Of a DNA stretch of 64,000 nt, positions 24,960-32,542 are shown one piece after another. Below the pieces are notes generated by a model. That model was given only the letters and a program-made list of their open reading frames with translations, made no database searches and had not been told where the DNA came from. A program made the position numbers and the translations under genes. This stretch comes from Salinarimonas chemoclinalis (GTDB lineage Bacteria > Pseudomonadota > Alphaproteobacteria > Rhizobiales > Beijerinckiaceae). The stretch lies in NCBI RefSeq assembly GCF_041514305.1, contig NZ_JBGMWH010000002.1, positions 664,832 to 728,831 of the forward strand, given 5' to 3'. Numbering within the stretch: position 1 is the first letter of the stretch; each line of letters begins with the position of its first letter.

Positions 24960-25763
24960 GTGCCGGTGCCTCCCCTGCCCCTCTCGATCTTCCTCATCGT
25001 CAAGGACGAGGCCGACCGGATCGGCGCGACGCTCGACGCCGTCGCCGGCCTCTCGGACGACGTGGTGGTCGTCGATTCGGGCTCCACCGACGAGACGCGG
25101 ACGATCGCCTCGGCCAGGGGCGCGCGCGTGATCCACCACGACTTCGCCGGCTACGGGCCGCAGAAGCGCTTCGCCGAGGACCAGTGCCGCCACGCCTGGC
25201 TCCTCAACCTCGACGCGGACGAGGTCGTGCCGGCGGAGATGGTCGCGCACATCCGCGCGCTGTTCGCCGCAGGACAGCCGGAGCAGGACGCCTACACGAC
25301 CCGCATCGCCGAGGTCTTCCCCGGCGAGGAGGACGTGCACCCGCTGGCCTACGCGCTCGCGCCGGTGCGGCTCTACCGGCGCGACAGGGGCCGCTACTCG
25401 CCCTCGATCGTCCACGACCGGGTCGAGCTCGCGCCGGGCGCGCGGATCGGCGCGCTGAAGGGCACGATCCGGCATCGCTCGGTGCGCTCCCTCGGTGACC
25501 AGATCGCCAAGCTCAACGCCTATTCCGACCGGCAGGCGGAGGACCTCGAGGCGCGCGGCGCGACGATCCCGACCTGGCGGGTCTTCGTCGAGTTCCCGGC
25601 CGCCTTCCTCAAGGCCTATGTCGGGCGCCGCCACGCCGTGCGCGGCGTCTACGGCTTCCTCACGGCGATGAACTACGCCATCGCCCGCCACCTGCGCATC
25701 GCCAAGCACATCGAGCGTCGCCGGCTCGCCGCGCGCGGGGAGAAGGCGCGCCCCGGTGGCTGA
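24960..25763 (+). CDS. Family 2 glycosyltransferase (WaaE/KdtX-like)
   Basis: The product is 267 residues from GTG 24960 (an in-frame GTG six bases later is an alternative). It is a GT-A fold enzyme with IFLIVKDEADRIG at the start, VVVDSGSTDETR (about 38-49) and the metal-binding LNLDADEVV. FAGYGPQKRFAE and a C-terminal membrane-associated helix recall LPS-core beta-glucosyltransferases of the WaaE type. It probably adds a sugar to lipid A-core or a similar acceptor at the inner membrane. It overlaps azlC by eight bases. Confidence 0.82.
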   Translation: MPVPPLPLSIFLIVKDEADRIGATLDAVAGLSDDVVVVDSGSTDETRTIASARGARVIHHDFAGYGPQKRFAEDQCRHAWLLNLDADEVVPAEMVAHIRALFAAGQPEQDAYTTRIAEVFPGEEDVHPLAYALAPVRLYRRDRGRYSPSIVHDRVELAPGARIGALKGTIRHRSVRSLGDQIAKLNAYSDRQAEDLEARGATIPTWRVFVEFPAAFLKAYVGRRHAVRGVYGFLTAMNYAIARHLRIAKHIERRRLAARGEKARPGG

Positions 25764-26493
25764 GGGCGAGGCGGCCGCCCCCGCGACGACCCGTCGCCTC
25801 GTCCTGCGCGGCGCACGCGACGCGCTCGCGCTCCCCGCCTGGGTCGTGGGCTTCGCGCTGGTGGGCGTCGGCAGCCTGGCGCAGGACGTGGGGCATCCGC
25901 TCGGGGCGGCGATGCTCTCCACGCTGCTGATCTGGGCCGGCCCCGCGCAGGTCGTGTTCTACGGCTCGCTCGCGGCGGGGGTCGCGCTGCCGCTGATCGC
26001 CGCCGCGATCTGCCTGTCCTCGATCCGCTTCCTGCCGATGACGATCGCGCTGATGCCGCTCCTGCGCCGTCCCGGCCAGGGGCTGCTCGCGCAGATCGCC
26101 ATCGCGCACTACATCGCGGTCACGGTCTGGGTGGAGAGCCTGCGGCGGCTGCCGCGGATGCCGGCCGAGGAGCGCCTGCCCTATTATCTCGGCTTCGCCA
26201 ACGCCTGCCTCGTGACGACGACGGCGCTCACCGGGGTCGGCTGGTTCCTGTCGGGAACGCTTCCCGCGCCGCTCGCCTCGGGCCTCCTGTTCATCACGCC
26301 GGTCTATTTCACGCTGGCGCTCGCGGCCGGCGCGCGCACGGCGGTCGACGTCGTCGCGATCGTGCTCGGCTTCGCGCTGGCGCCGGCTTTCGGGCACCTC
26401 GTCGGGCGCGACTTCGATCTCCTGCTCACGGGCCTCGTCGGCGGCACCATCGCCTACCTCGTCGGGCGCGCGCGTCGGAGGCGCGGCGCATGA
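25756..26493 (+). CDS. azlC: AzlC-family branched-chain amino acid exporter, large subunit
   Basis: This 245-residue membrane protein starts at GTG 25756. The family segment WVVGFALVGVGSLAQDVGHP is followed by about six or seven hydrophobic helices and the motif LLIWAGPAQVVFYGSLAAG (about 55-73). AzlC works with the small AzlD protein, encoded next with an ATGA overlap, to export branched-chain amino acids or analogues. Confidence 0.85.
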   Translation: MAEGEAAAPATTRRLVLRGARDALALPAWVVGFALVGVGSLAQDVGHPLGAAMLSTLLIWAGPAQVVFYGSLAAGVALPLIAAAICLSSIRFLPMTIALMPLLRRPGQGLLAQIAIAHYIAVTVWVESLRRLPRMPAEERLPYYLGFANACLVTTTALTGVGWFLSGTLPAPLASGLLFITPVYFTLALAAGARTAVDVVAIVLGFALAPAFGHLVGRDFDLLLTGLVGGTIAYLVGRARRRRGA

Positions 26494-26855
26494 GCGGGCT
26501 CGAGGCCATCGTCGGCGCCGGGCTCGCGCCGTACCTGGCGCTGATCCTCTTCGGCTTCCTGCCGAGCGAGGTCTGGCGCGTGCTCGGCGTCGTGCTCTCG
26601 CGGGGCCTCGACGAGAACTCGGAGATCCTCGTCTTCGTGCGGGCGGTGGCGACGACGCTCCTCGCCGCCGTGGTGGCGAAGCTCCTCGTCTTCCCGACCG
26701 GCGCGCTCGCGCTCGTGCCGCTCGCCGCCCGCCTCGGCGCCGTCGCCTTCGGGCTCGCCGCGTTCTGGCTCACCCGCCGCTCGCTCGTCCTCGGCGTCCT
26801 CGCCGGCGAGGTCTTCCTGATCGCGGCGGCCACCATCGCCCTCGACGGATCGTGA
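26490..26855 (+). CDS. azlD: AzlD-family transport protein
   Basis: The product is 121 residues from ATG 26490, overlapping azlC. Three or four hydrophobic helices and the family phrase FLPSEVWRVLGVVLSRGL (about 24-41) identify AzlD, the small partner subunit of the AzlC exporter. The following 190 bases contain no gene. Confidence 0.82.
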   Translation: MSGLEAIVGAGLAPYLALILFGFLPSEVWRVLGVVLSRGLDENSEILVFVRAVATTLLAAVVAKLLVFPTGALALVPLAARLGAVAFGLAAFWLTRRSLVLGVLAGEVFLIAAATIALDGS

Positions 26856-27045
26856 CGCGTCGCGAAAGCCCGGTCCCGCGTCACGAAATTGCCCGGAGAA
26901 CGGGCGGCGCCATCCGGATCTTTCGCGGATGTGCACCGTTGAGCGAGAGCGCCGAACTTTCGCCGTACGGCACGGGTGAAATGTGCGCCCCATCATCGGA
27001 GGTCGGCGTCCGGAGAGGACCGTACCGTCGCCAGAGGAGGGTTCG

Positions 27046-27516
27046 ATGGAACACAAGCGTGTTGAACAGCTCCGTAGCGTTGCCGATGTCGCGTACCAGC
27101 CTCCCAAGGAGGTCCTGACCCGCCGCGAGCGTTTGGAGCGCTGGGTCGAGTTGCTGGAGGCGGATCCCCGCCGCCGGCTCCATTCGCTGGGCGATATCGA
27201 GTTCCAGCCCCGCGAGACGCGCCACCTGATGCGTGCCGACGACTCTCCTCTGACGGTCGCCTACCACGACCCGGTCCTGCGCGGGCAGGGGCTGGAGAGC
27301 GACCGGCTCGGCGACGGCGTCGCCTTCTTCGGCCTGTCGGAGGGCGACGCGCACCGCATCCTGTGCTCTTGCCTGAACGGCCGCACGATGGAGGCCTCCA
27401 CCGCCGCGCGGCGCGTGCGCGCCTCGGTGGATCAGCGCGGCCAGCGGCTGCTCGCGCTGGGCATCACCACCGGCCTCGTGCTGGCCGTGCCGGCGATGGC
27501 GATGCTCGTCGGCTGA
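27046..27516 (+). CDS. Hypothetical protein with C-terminal membrane anchor
   Basis: The product is 156 residues from ATG 27046, chosen because GAGGAGG lies seven bases upstream; the open frame extends further up without a ribosome site. An N-terminal charged helix (LTRRERLERWVELLEADP) precedes an alpha/beta middle, and the protein ends in one hydrophobic segment (LLALGITTGLVLAVPAMAML). I do not recognise the family. It stands alone between azlD and a PfkB kinase. Confidence 0.65.
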   Translation: MEHKRVEQLRSVADVAYQPPKEVLTRRERLERWVELLEADPRRRLHSLGDIEFQPRETRHLMRADDSPLTVAYHDPVLRGQGLESDRLGDGVAFFGLSEGDAHRILCSCLNGRTMEASTAARRVRASVDQRGQRLLALGITTGLVLAVPAMAMLVG

Positions 27517-27731
27517 GCCACCCATGCGCCCCGAACCACCGGGACGCCGACGCGCCCGCGCCGGCGTCCCGTACCCGAGCGCGCGCCTCGTCGCGAGAGG
27601 TTGCGCCTGAAGCGTTTCAATCCCGCCGCCCGTCCTCGGCCGAAACCTGCACGCGCCCTCTTGCGCGCGCGCGCGGGCCGTGATCCCTTCCGCTCGCACC
27701 GACCCGGAAGACCATCCCAGGAGAGCGGCCG

Positions 27732-28628
27732 TTGGAAGCTTTGTTCATCGGGCAGGCCTACATCGACGTCACCTTCGTCACGGACCACCTGCCGACGGGC
27801 GACGAGAAGACGGTGGCGCAGGACTACGCCATCTCCTTCGGCGGCAACGCCGTCTCCGCCGCCTTCTGCTGCGCCAAGCTCGGCATCGCCCCCGACCTCC
27901 TCGCCACCGTCGCGGACGATTGGCTGGGGCGGATGTTCATCGACATGGCCGCGCGCTACGGCATCAGCGTCCATCACCGCAAGGTGCGCGAGAGCTCGCT
28001 GTCCTTCATCATGCCCAAAGGCGGCAAGCGCGCCATCGTGCGCTGCCGCGACGACGACTTCCTGCACCCGTTCCCGCCGCTGAACCTCGCCGGCTGCCGC
28101 GCGCTGCATCTCGACGGCCACCAGCCCGACGCAGCGCTGCACTACGCGCGCACCTGCCGCGAGGCGGGCATGCTCACCTCCCTCGACGGCGGGGGCCTGC
28201 GCACGAACACGCACGAACTCCTCGGCTTCATCGACGTCGCCGTCGTGGCCGAGCGCCTGTGCGAGCAGATGAGCCTCTCCCCGGGCGAGATGCTCGACTA
28301 TCTCAAGAGCCGCGGCGTGCGCGTCGGCGGCGTCACGATGGGCGAGCGCGGCATGGTCTGGTACGACGAGACCGGCGAGGCGCGCCACATGCCCTCGCTC
28401 GCCATACCCGGCGAGATGGTGGTCGACACGAACGGCGCGGGCGACATCTTCCACGGCGCCTACGTCTGGGCCCATCTGGCGAACCCGAGCGGCACCTGGG
28501 CGGACCACTTCGCCTTCGCGCGGGGCGCCTCCACCCACGCGATCCAGCGCCTCGGCAACGAGGCGAGCCTCCCCACCCGCGCGGACGTGGAGACCGCGAT
28601 GACCCGCTTCCCCGAGCGCGCCGCCTGA
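27732..28628 (+). CDS. PfkB-family carbohydrate kinase
   Basis: The product is 298 residues from TTG 27732. Ribokinase/PfkB features are the GGNAVSAAFCCAKLG motif (about 37-51), the anion-hole and catalytic base motif DTNGAGDIFHGAYVWA (about 235-250) and a C-terminal NEASLPTRADVE. The substrate is uncertain: the family includes ribokinase, KDG kinase, adenosine kinase and others. The region where sugars bind (VTDHLPTGDEKT) is not diagnostic to me. It is monocistronic. Confidence 0.82.
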   Translation: MEALFIGQAYIDVTFVTDHLPTGDEKTVAQDYAISFGGNAVSAAFCCAKLGIAPDLLATVADDWLGRMFIDMAARYGISVHHRKVRESSLSFIMPKGGKRAIVRCRDDDFLHPFPPLNLAGCRALHLDGHQPDAALHYARTCREAGMLTSLDGGGLRTNTHELLGFIDVAVVAERLCEQMSLSPGEMLDYLKSRGVRVGGVTMGERGMVWYDETGEARHMPSLAIPGEMVVDTNGAGDIFHGAYVWAHLANPSGTWADHFAFARGASTHAIQRLGNEASLPTRADVETAMTRFPERAA

Positions 28629-28691
28629 GGAGGCCAGCGCCGAACGCGGCGGAGAGGACCAATCCTGTAGCGCAACCCGCCGACGGTCTCC

Positions 28692-28844
28692 ACTCCCCCT
28701 CGTGGGGAGGGGCGGGTGTGGGGGGGCGTGCAGGACTTGTAACCCGGCCGATGCAGCCCTCCGGCGACGCCGGACGGCATCGGCGCGCAGCCCCGTTCCG
28801 AAAGCCCCACACCCCCCACCCCTCTCCACGAGGGAGAGGGGAGT
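28692..28844. repeat. Intergenic inverted-repeat element, copy 3
   Basis: The element lies in the 339-base gap after the PfkB gene. The left arm 28692-28728 contains CTCCCCCTCG-TGGGGAGGGG and continues into GCGTGCAGGAC, near-identical to the left end of the element at 15562. The right arm 28806-28844 is an imperfect inverted copy (CCACCCCTCTCCACGAGGG). A GC-rich middle holds small palindromes. No protein is encoded. Placement directly downstream of genes fits a palindromic repeat family that can also end transcription. Confidence 0.7.
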
Positions 28845-28925
28845 CCCCGATCGCGCGTCGGCAGCGGCGCGGCTCGTCGGTCGGGGCTGCCCCCGTACAG
28901 CGCACATGCGATCTCGACGCGTAGG

Positions 28926-28977
28926 CACCTCGACGTCAGCCCACCTCGACGTCAGCCCACCTCGACGTCAGTCCACC
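28926..28977. repeat. Tandem 16-bp repeat, three units
   Basis: CACCTCGACGTCAGCC occurs at 28926-28941 and 28942-28957, then with one change (T for C at position 15) at 28958-28973, followed by CACC. The third unit supplies the stop codon (complement of 28968-28970) of the small protein on the minus strand. There are no spacers, so it is not a CRISPR. Unit number may vary between strains. Confidence 0.85.
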
Positions 28978-29255
28978 GCGGCGAGAGTCCGGGTGCCGGC
29001 GGCGCGCTCCTGGAGCGCGGCCAGCCGGCGCTCGTAGGGCGCCGCCGCGGCGGCGTGGCGGGCGTCGAGGTCGCGGGCGATCTCGGTCTTCACCGCCTCC
29101 GGCCCGTCCCAGAGCGCGAGGCGCTCCCGGGCGGAGGCGTGGGCGAAGGCGAGATCGGCCAGGATCGCGAGCGTCTCCTGGACGGCGGGGAGCATGTCGT
29201 GCGGGTCGGCGTGCGCGGCGGCTGCGGGCCGGCGGGCGGTGGATGACGACGGCAT
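28968..29255 (-). CDS. Hypothetical small helical protein
   Basis: The product is 95 residues from ATG at 29253-29255, the first good start after a GGAAGG site. It is predicted almost entirely helical, rich in Ala, Arg and Glu (VKTEIARDLDARH, ERRLAALQERAAG), with no signal or membrane segment. The family is unknown to me. Its last codons lie in the 16-bp tandem repeat, so repeat-number changes would alter its C-terminus. It is divergent from the SDR gene. Confidence 0.5.
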   Translation of the reverse strand: MPSSSTARRPAAAAHADPHDMLPAVQETLAILADLAFAHASARERLALWDGPEAVKTEIARDLDARHAAAAAPYERRLAALQERAAGTRTLAAVD

Positions 29256-29417
29256 GGCGGAGCGTCCTTCCCTGTTCCGGAATTGGCCCCCGTCGCACAC
29301 GAGCCTCGCCGTCTGGTGCGGCGATGGCGCGGGCTCGCCACATTCGGCCGCGTGAATGTGGTGGATCGAAGGCGGAGCGGCCTTGTCGGACCCGCCGCGC
29401 GCCCTTCTTCCGCAGCC

Positions 29418-30143
29418 ATGAACGCACCCTCCCCCGCCCCGGCCGTTCCCCCGGGCGCAGCGATCGTCGTCGGCGCGTCGGGCGGCATCGGCGCCGCGCT
29501 CGCGGACGCGCTCGTGGCCGACGGACGCTTCGCGCCCGTGCTGCGCGCCTCCCGCGCCGGCGCCCCGCCCCTCGATGTGGCCGACGAGGCGACGATCGCC
29601 GCCTTCGCCGCGGGTCTCGACACGCGGCTCGCGGGGGCGCCGCTCACGCTCGTGATCGACGCGACCGGCCTCCTGCACGACGCCGAGATACGCCCCGAGC
29701 GCTCCTGGCGGGACATCGACCCCGAGACGATGGCGCGCAGCTTCGCCGTCAACGCCATCGGGCCGGCGCTGCTCGTCAAGCACCTCGCCCCGCGCCTCGC
29801 CGAGGATGGCAAGGCGACCTTCGCGACGCTGTCGGCCAGGGTCGGCTCGATCGGGGACAACCGCCTGGGTGGCTGGTACGCGTATCGGGCGTCCAAGGCC
29901 GCGCTCAACCAGATCGTCCGCACCGCGGCGATCGAGCTCGCCCGCCGCCGGCCACGGGCCTTGTGCGTGGCGATGCATCCGGGGACCGTCGACACGCGGC
30001 TGACCGCCCCCTTCGCCAAGGCCGGCCTTTCGGTGGCGACGCCCGAGGTGGCCGCAGCGCGACTGCTCGCGGTGCTGGACGGGCTCGCCCCGAGCGCGAC
30101 GGGCGGCTTCTACGACTATCGCGGCGAGCCGTTGCCGTGGTGA
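29418..30143 (+). CDS. Short-chain dehydrogenase/reductase (C-factor/CsgA-like)
   Basis: The product is 241 residues from ATG 29418; the open frame extends 135 bases upstream but that part is Arg-rich and unlike the family. The nucleotide-binding glycine motif is GASGGIG (about 17-23), and the catalytic Tyr and Lys are in YAYRASKAALNQ. The fold is NAD(P)-dependent. It resembles the short CsgA/C-factor group. The substrate is unknown. Confidence 0.82.
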   Translation: MNAPSPAPAVPPGAAIVVGASGGIGAALADALVADGRFAPVLRASRAGAPPLDVADEATIAAFAAGLDTRLAGAPLTLVIDATGLLHDAEIRPERSWRDIDPETMARSFAVNAIGPALLVKHLAPRLAEDGKATFATLSARVGSIGDNRLGGWYAYRASKAALNQIVRTAAIELARRRPRALCVAMHPGTVDTRLTAPFAKAGLSVATPEVAAARLLAVLDGLAPSATGGFYDYRGEPLPW

Positions 30144-30238
30144 TGCGCATGGTGACCTATCGACGCAGCCGCGCTTGCCGGCGACCACCCGGCGCCTACG
30201 TCGGTGAGGACGTGTGATCCGCCACCCGGAGCCCTTTC

Positions 30239-30655
30239 ATGCGCGCTCTCCTCGCCGCCCTGACGCTGCTCCTCGCCGCCGCCGTCCTGCCCACCGCCGG
30301 TGCCCGCGCCGACGAGGCGGCGGCGCGATCCGTGATCGAGGGGCAGCTGCGCGCCTTCCTCGCAGACGACGGCGCCCTCGCCTATTCCCACGCCGCGCCC
30401 GGCATCAAGCGCCTCTTCCCGAGCCACGACCGGTTCATGGCGATGGTGCGGCAGGGCTACCCGCCGGTCTACCGCCCGCGCGACTTCAGCTTCGATTCCT
30501 ATCGCGAGACGGCCGCCGGCCCGATTCAGGAAGTGACGATCATCGACCAGGCGGGCGTCGCCTGGCGGGCGATCTATTCGCTCGAGCAGCAGCCAGACGG
30601 CAGCTGGAAGATCTCCGGCTGCCAGCTCCTGCGCATTCCCGGCGTGAGCGCCTGA
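30239..30655 (+). CDS. DUF4864 family exported protein
   Basis: The product is 138 residues from ATG 30239. A signal peptide (MRALLAALTLLLAAAVLP, cleavage after GARA near residue 24) precedes a small NTF2-like domain with VIEGQLRAFLADDGALAYS and a C-terminal SWKISGCQLLR, the usual ending of DUF4864. Probably periplasmic; function unknown. It is convergent with the M24 gene, seven bases apart. Confidence 0.8.
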   Translation: MRALLAALTLLLAAAVLPTAGARADEAAARSVIEGQLRAFLADDGALAYSHAAPGIKRLFPSHDRFMAMVRQGYPPVYRPRDFSFDSYRETAAGPIQEVTIIDQAGVAWRAIYSLEQQPDGSWKISGCQLLRIPGVSA

Positions 30656-30662
30656 GCGGCGC

Positions 30663-31826
30663 TCAGACGCGCACGAGGTCGAGCGAGGCCGCCGACAGCG
30701 GCTCGGCTCCGCGCTCGCCGACGAGCGAGGTTCGGCCGAGCGTCATCGCGAGCCCCGCCGCCTCGTCGAACAGGATCATGTGGGCGAAGAAGACGTTGCC
30801 CGGGCGCGCCTCGTACGTCTGCCCCGCGTAGAGCATGGGCCAGTCCATCCAGCTCGGCGCGAAGGTCGTGCCGAGCGCATATCCGCAGGCGTTGAGCCGG
30901 GCGTGGTGCAAGCCGGCGGCGTCCAGCACGCGGGCATGGGCGTCGAAGGCCTCGCCGATGGGCCTGCCCGGCCGCAGCGCGGCTTCCGTCGCGAGCAGCG
31001 CCTCCCGCGCGGCGGCGTGCATCGCCGCGAGCCGCGGATCGAGGCGGCCGACGACGAAGGTGCGCATCAGCGCCGCGTGGTAGTGCCGGTAGACACCCGC
31101 ATGCTCCAGCGTCAGCAGGTCGTCGGCGGACACCGTCCGGCGGCCGGTGTAGTAGCGACACATCAGGGCGCCCGGCCCGGAGCCGATGATGAACTCGTTC
31201 GCCGGATCGTCGCCGCCGCCGCGCGCGATCGCCCCGTGCATGTCGGCGAGGATGTCGCCCTCGAACACGCCCGCCATCGCCCGCGCCTGTGCCGCCGCGA
31301 GCGCCGCATCGGCGAGCTCCGCCGCCCGGCGCACGCAGGCGATCTCGGCCGCGCTCTTCACCGCGCGCAGGCGCGAGACGAGGAGCGACGCGTCCTCGAG
31401 CGCGAAGGCGTCGCCGAGGGCCGCCTCGAGCCGCTTGCCCTTGGCCGCGGTGAGCCCCCAGGCCTCGTACTCGACGCCGAGCCGCTTGCCCGCGAGGCCG
31501 AGCTCCCGGAGGATGCCCGCGAGTTCGGCCTCCGGCGTCGCGCCCTCCCGGTCCCGCCACACCCGCACGTCCTCCACCGTCGACGTGAACGCCGCCTGCA
31601 GCCGGTCCGCGGAGCGGGTCAGGAGGACGAGACGTCCGTCGGTGGTGAGCACCATGGCCTGGAAGTGCACGTAGCCGAACGTGTCGTAGCCGGTGAGCCA
31701 GTACATGCTCTCCTGGCGGAACATCACCAGCGCCGAGAGCCCGTCGCGCTCCATGGCGGCGATGGTCGCGGCGACGCGCCCGTCGAGCTCGGCTCGCGTG
31801 AAGTGGAGGTTCTTCGAGTCGCTCAT
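30663..31826 (-). CDS. M24 creatinase-fold protein (ectoine hydrolase/Xaa-Pro peptidase-like)
   Basis: The product is 387 residues from ATG at 31824-31826. It has an N-terminal creatinase domain (about 1-145) and a C-terminal pita-bread domain (about 150-387). Metal-dependent M24 peptidases have DAG then DxTRT; here these read EHAG and ALMRT, and the HGIG region reads CGYALGTTFAPSWMDWP. The usual metal ligands are therefore largely absent, as in creatinase and DoeA/EutD-like hydrolases, whose GYS(I/A)G-PPDW pattern this resembles. A C-N hydrolase acting on a small amino-acid derivative is likelier than a peptidase. The 253 bases upstream hold no gene. Confidence 0.75.
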   Translation of the reverse strand: MSDSKNLHFTRAELDGRVAATIAAMERDGLSALVMFRQESMYWLTGYDTFGYVHFQAMVLTTDGRLVLLTRSADRLQAAFTSTVEDVRVWRDREGATPEAELAGILRELGLAGKRLGVEYEAWGLTAAKGKRLEAALGDAFALEDASLLVSRLRAVKSAAEIACVRRAAELADAALAAAQARAMAGVFEGDILADMHGAIARGGGDDPANEFIIGSGPGALMCRYYTGRRTVSADDLLTLEHAGVYRHYHAALMRTFVVGRLDPRLAAMHAAAREALLATEAALRPGRPIGEAFDAHARVLDAAGLHHARLNACGYALGTTFAPSWMDWPMLYAGQTYEARPGNVFFAHMILFDEAAGLAMTLGRTSLVGERGAEPLSAASLDLVRV

Positions 31827-32079
31827 TGCTGCGCCCTGCGGTGATCCCGACGTATCGACGATGACGTGCCGCGAGTGCGGATCGTAAGCGGTGGCCGCCA
31901 CCCGAGCCACCGATCTCTCGTCTCGACGTCCGCCATGCTGCACCCCGCAGTAATCCTCGCATTTCCGCCGACCGGCAAGCGCGGCCGTGAGCGCTATTCA
32001 ACGGTATTCGCCTGTGTATAGTGTCGGCCGCATGCAGATCGCGCACGAGGCGCGGGGTGACTGCAGGAAGGGGGCGTTC

Positions 32080-32535
32080 ATGTTTCGTGTTTTCGTCGCC
32101 GCGCTCGCACTCGCGACGCTCGGAGGGTCGCCGACGGTCGGGCAGGACGTCGGCCGAAACCCGTCTTTCGGGACGCTCAACCTCAATGCCAATTTTCCCA
32201 ACGATCCGCGCTGGATCAATGTCCGCGCCGGCGGCACGCGTAACGCGAGGTCCGTTTCAGGTTGTGACGGATCTATCGCGGATGCACCGGACGTACGCGT
32301 CAACTATTCCGCTGCTCCGGGCTTCGCGCTGACGTTCTTCGTGCGCTCCAGCGCCGACACGATCCTCGTGATCAACGATCCGAGCGGGGCCTGGCACTGC
32401 GACGACGACAGCGGCGGCAATCTCGACCCGCTGCTGAAATTCACCAACCCGCTGTCCGGCCAATACGACATCTGGATCGGGCACTACGAGGGTGGACGTC
32501 AGATCCCCGCGCGGCTCGGCGTGACGGAGCGCTGA
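32080..32535 (+). CDS. Secreted protein with PPC-like beta-sandwich domain
   Basis: The product is 151 residues from ATG 32080, ten bases after GAAGGGGG. A signal peptide (MFRVFVAALALATLGG) leads into a beta-rich domain with LTFFVRSSADTILVIND, WHCDDDSGGNLDP and SGQYDIWIGHYEGG. This pattern matches the pre-peptidase C-terminal-like domains found in secreted rhizobial proteins, sometimes fused to trypsin-like proteases; no protease is attached here. Two cysteines may form a disulfide. The DDDSGG loop could bind calcium (inference). Confidence 0.7.
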   Translation: MFRVFVAALALATLGGSPTVGQDVGRNPSFGTLNLNANFPNDPRWINVRAGGTRNARSVSGCDGSIADAPDVRVNYSAAPGFALTFFVRSSADTILVINDPSGAWHCDDDSGGNLDPLLKFTNPLSGQYDIWIGHYEGGRQIPARLGVTER

Positions 32536-32542
32536 CGGGCGT

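Noticed and set aside
28926..28977. Possible CRISPR array
   Set aside because: The three 16-base units are directly adjacent with no spacers and there are no cas genes.
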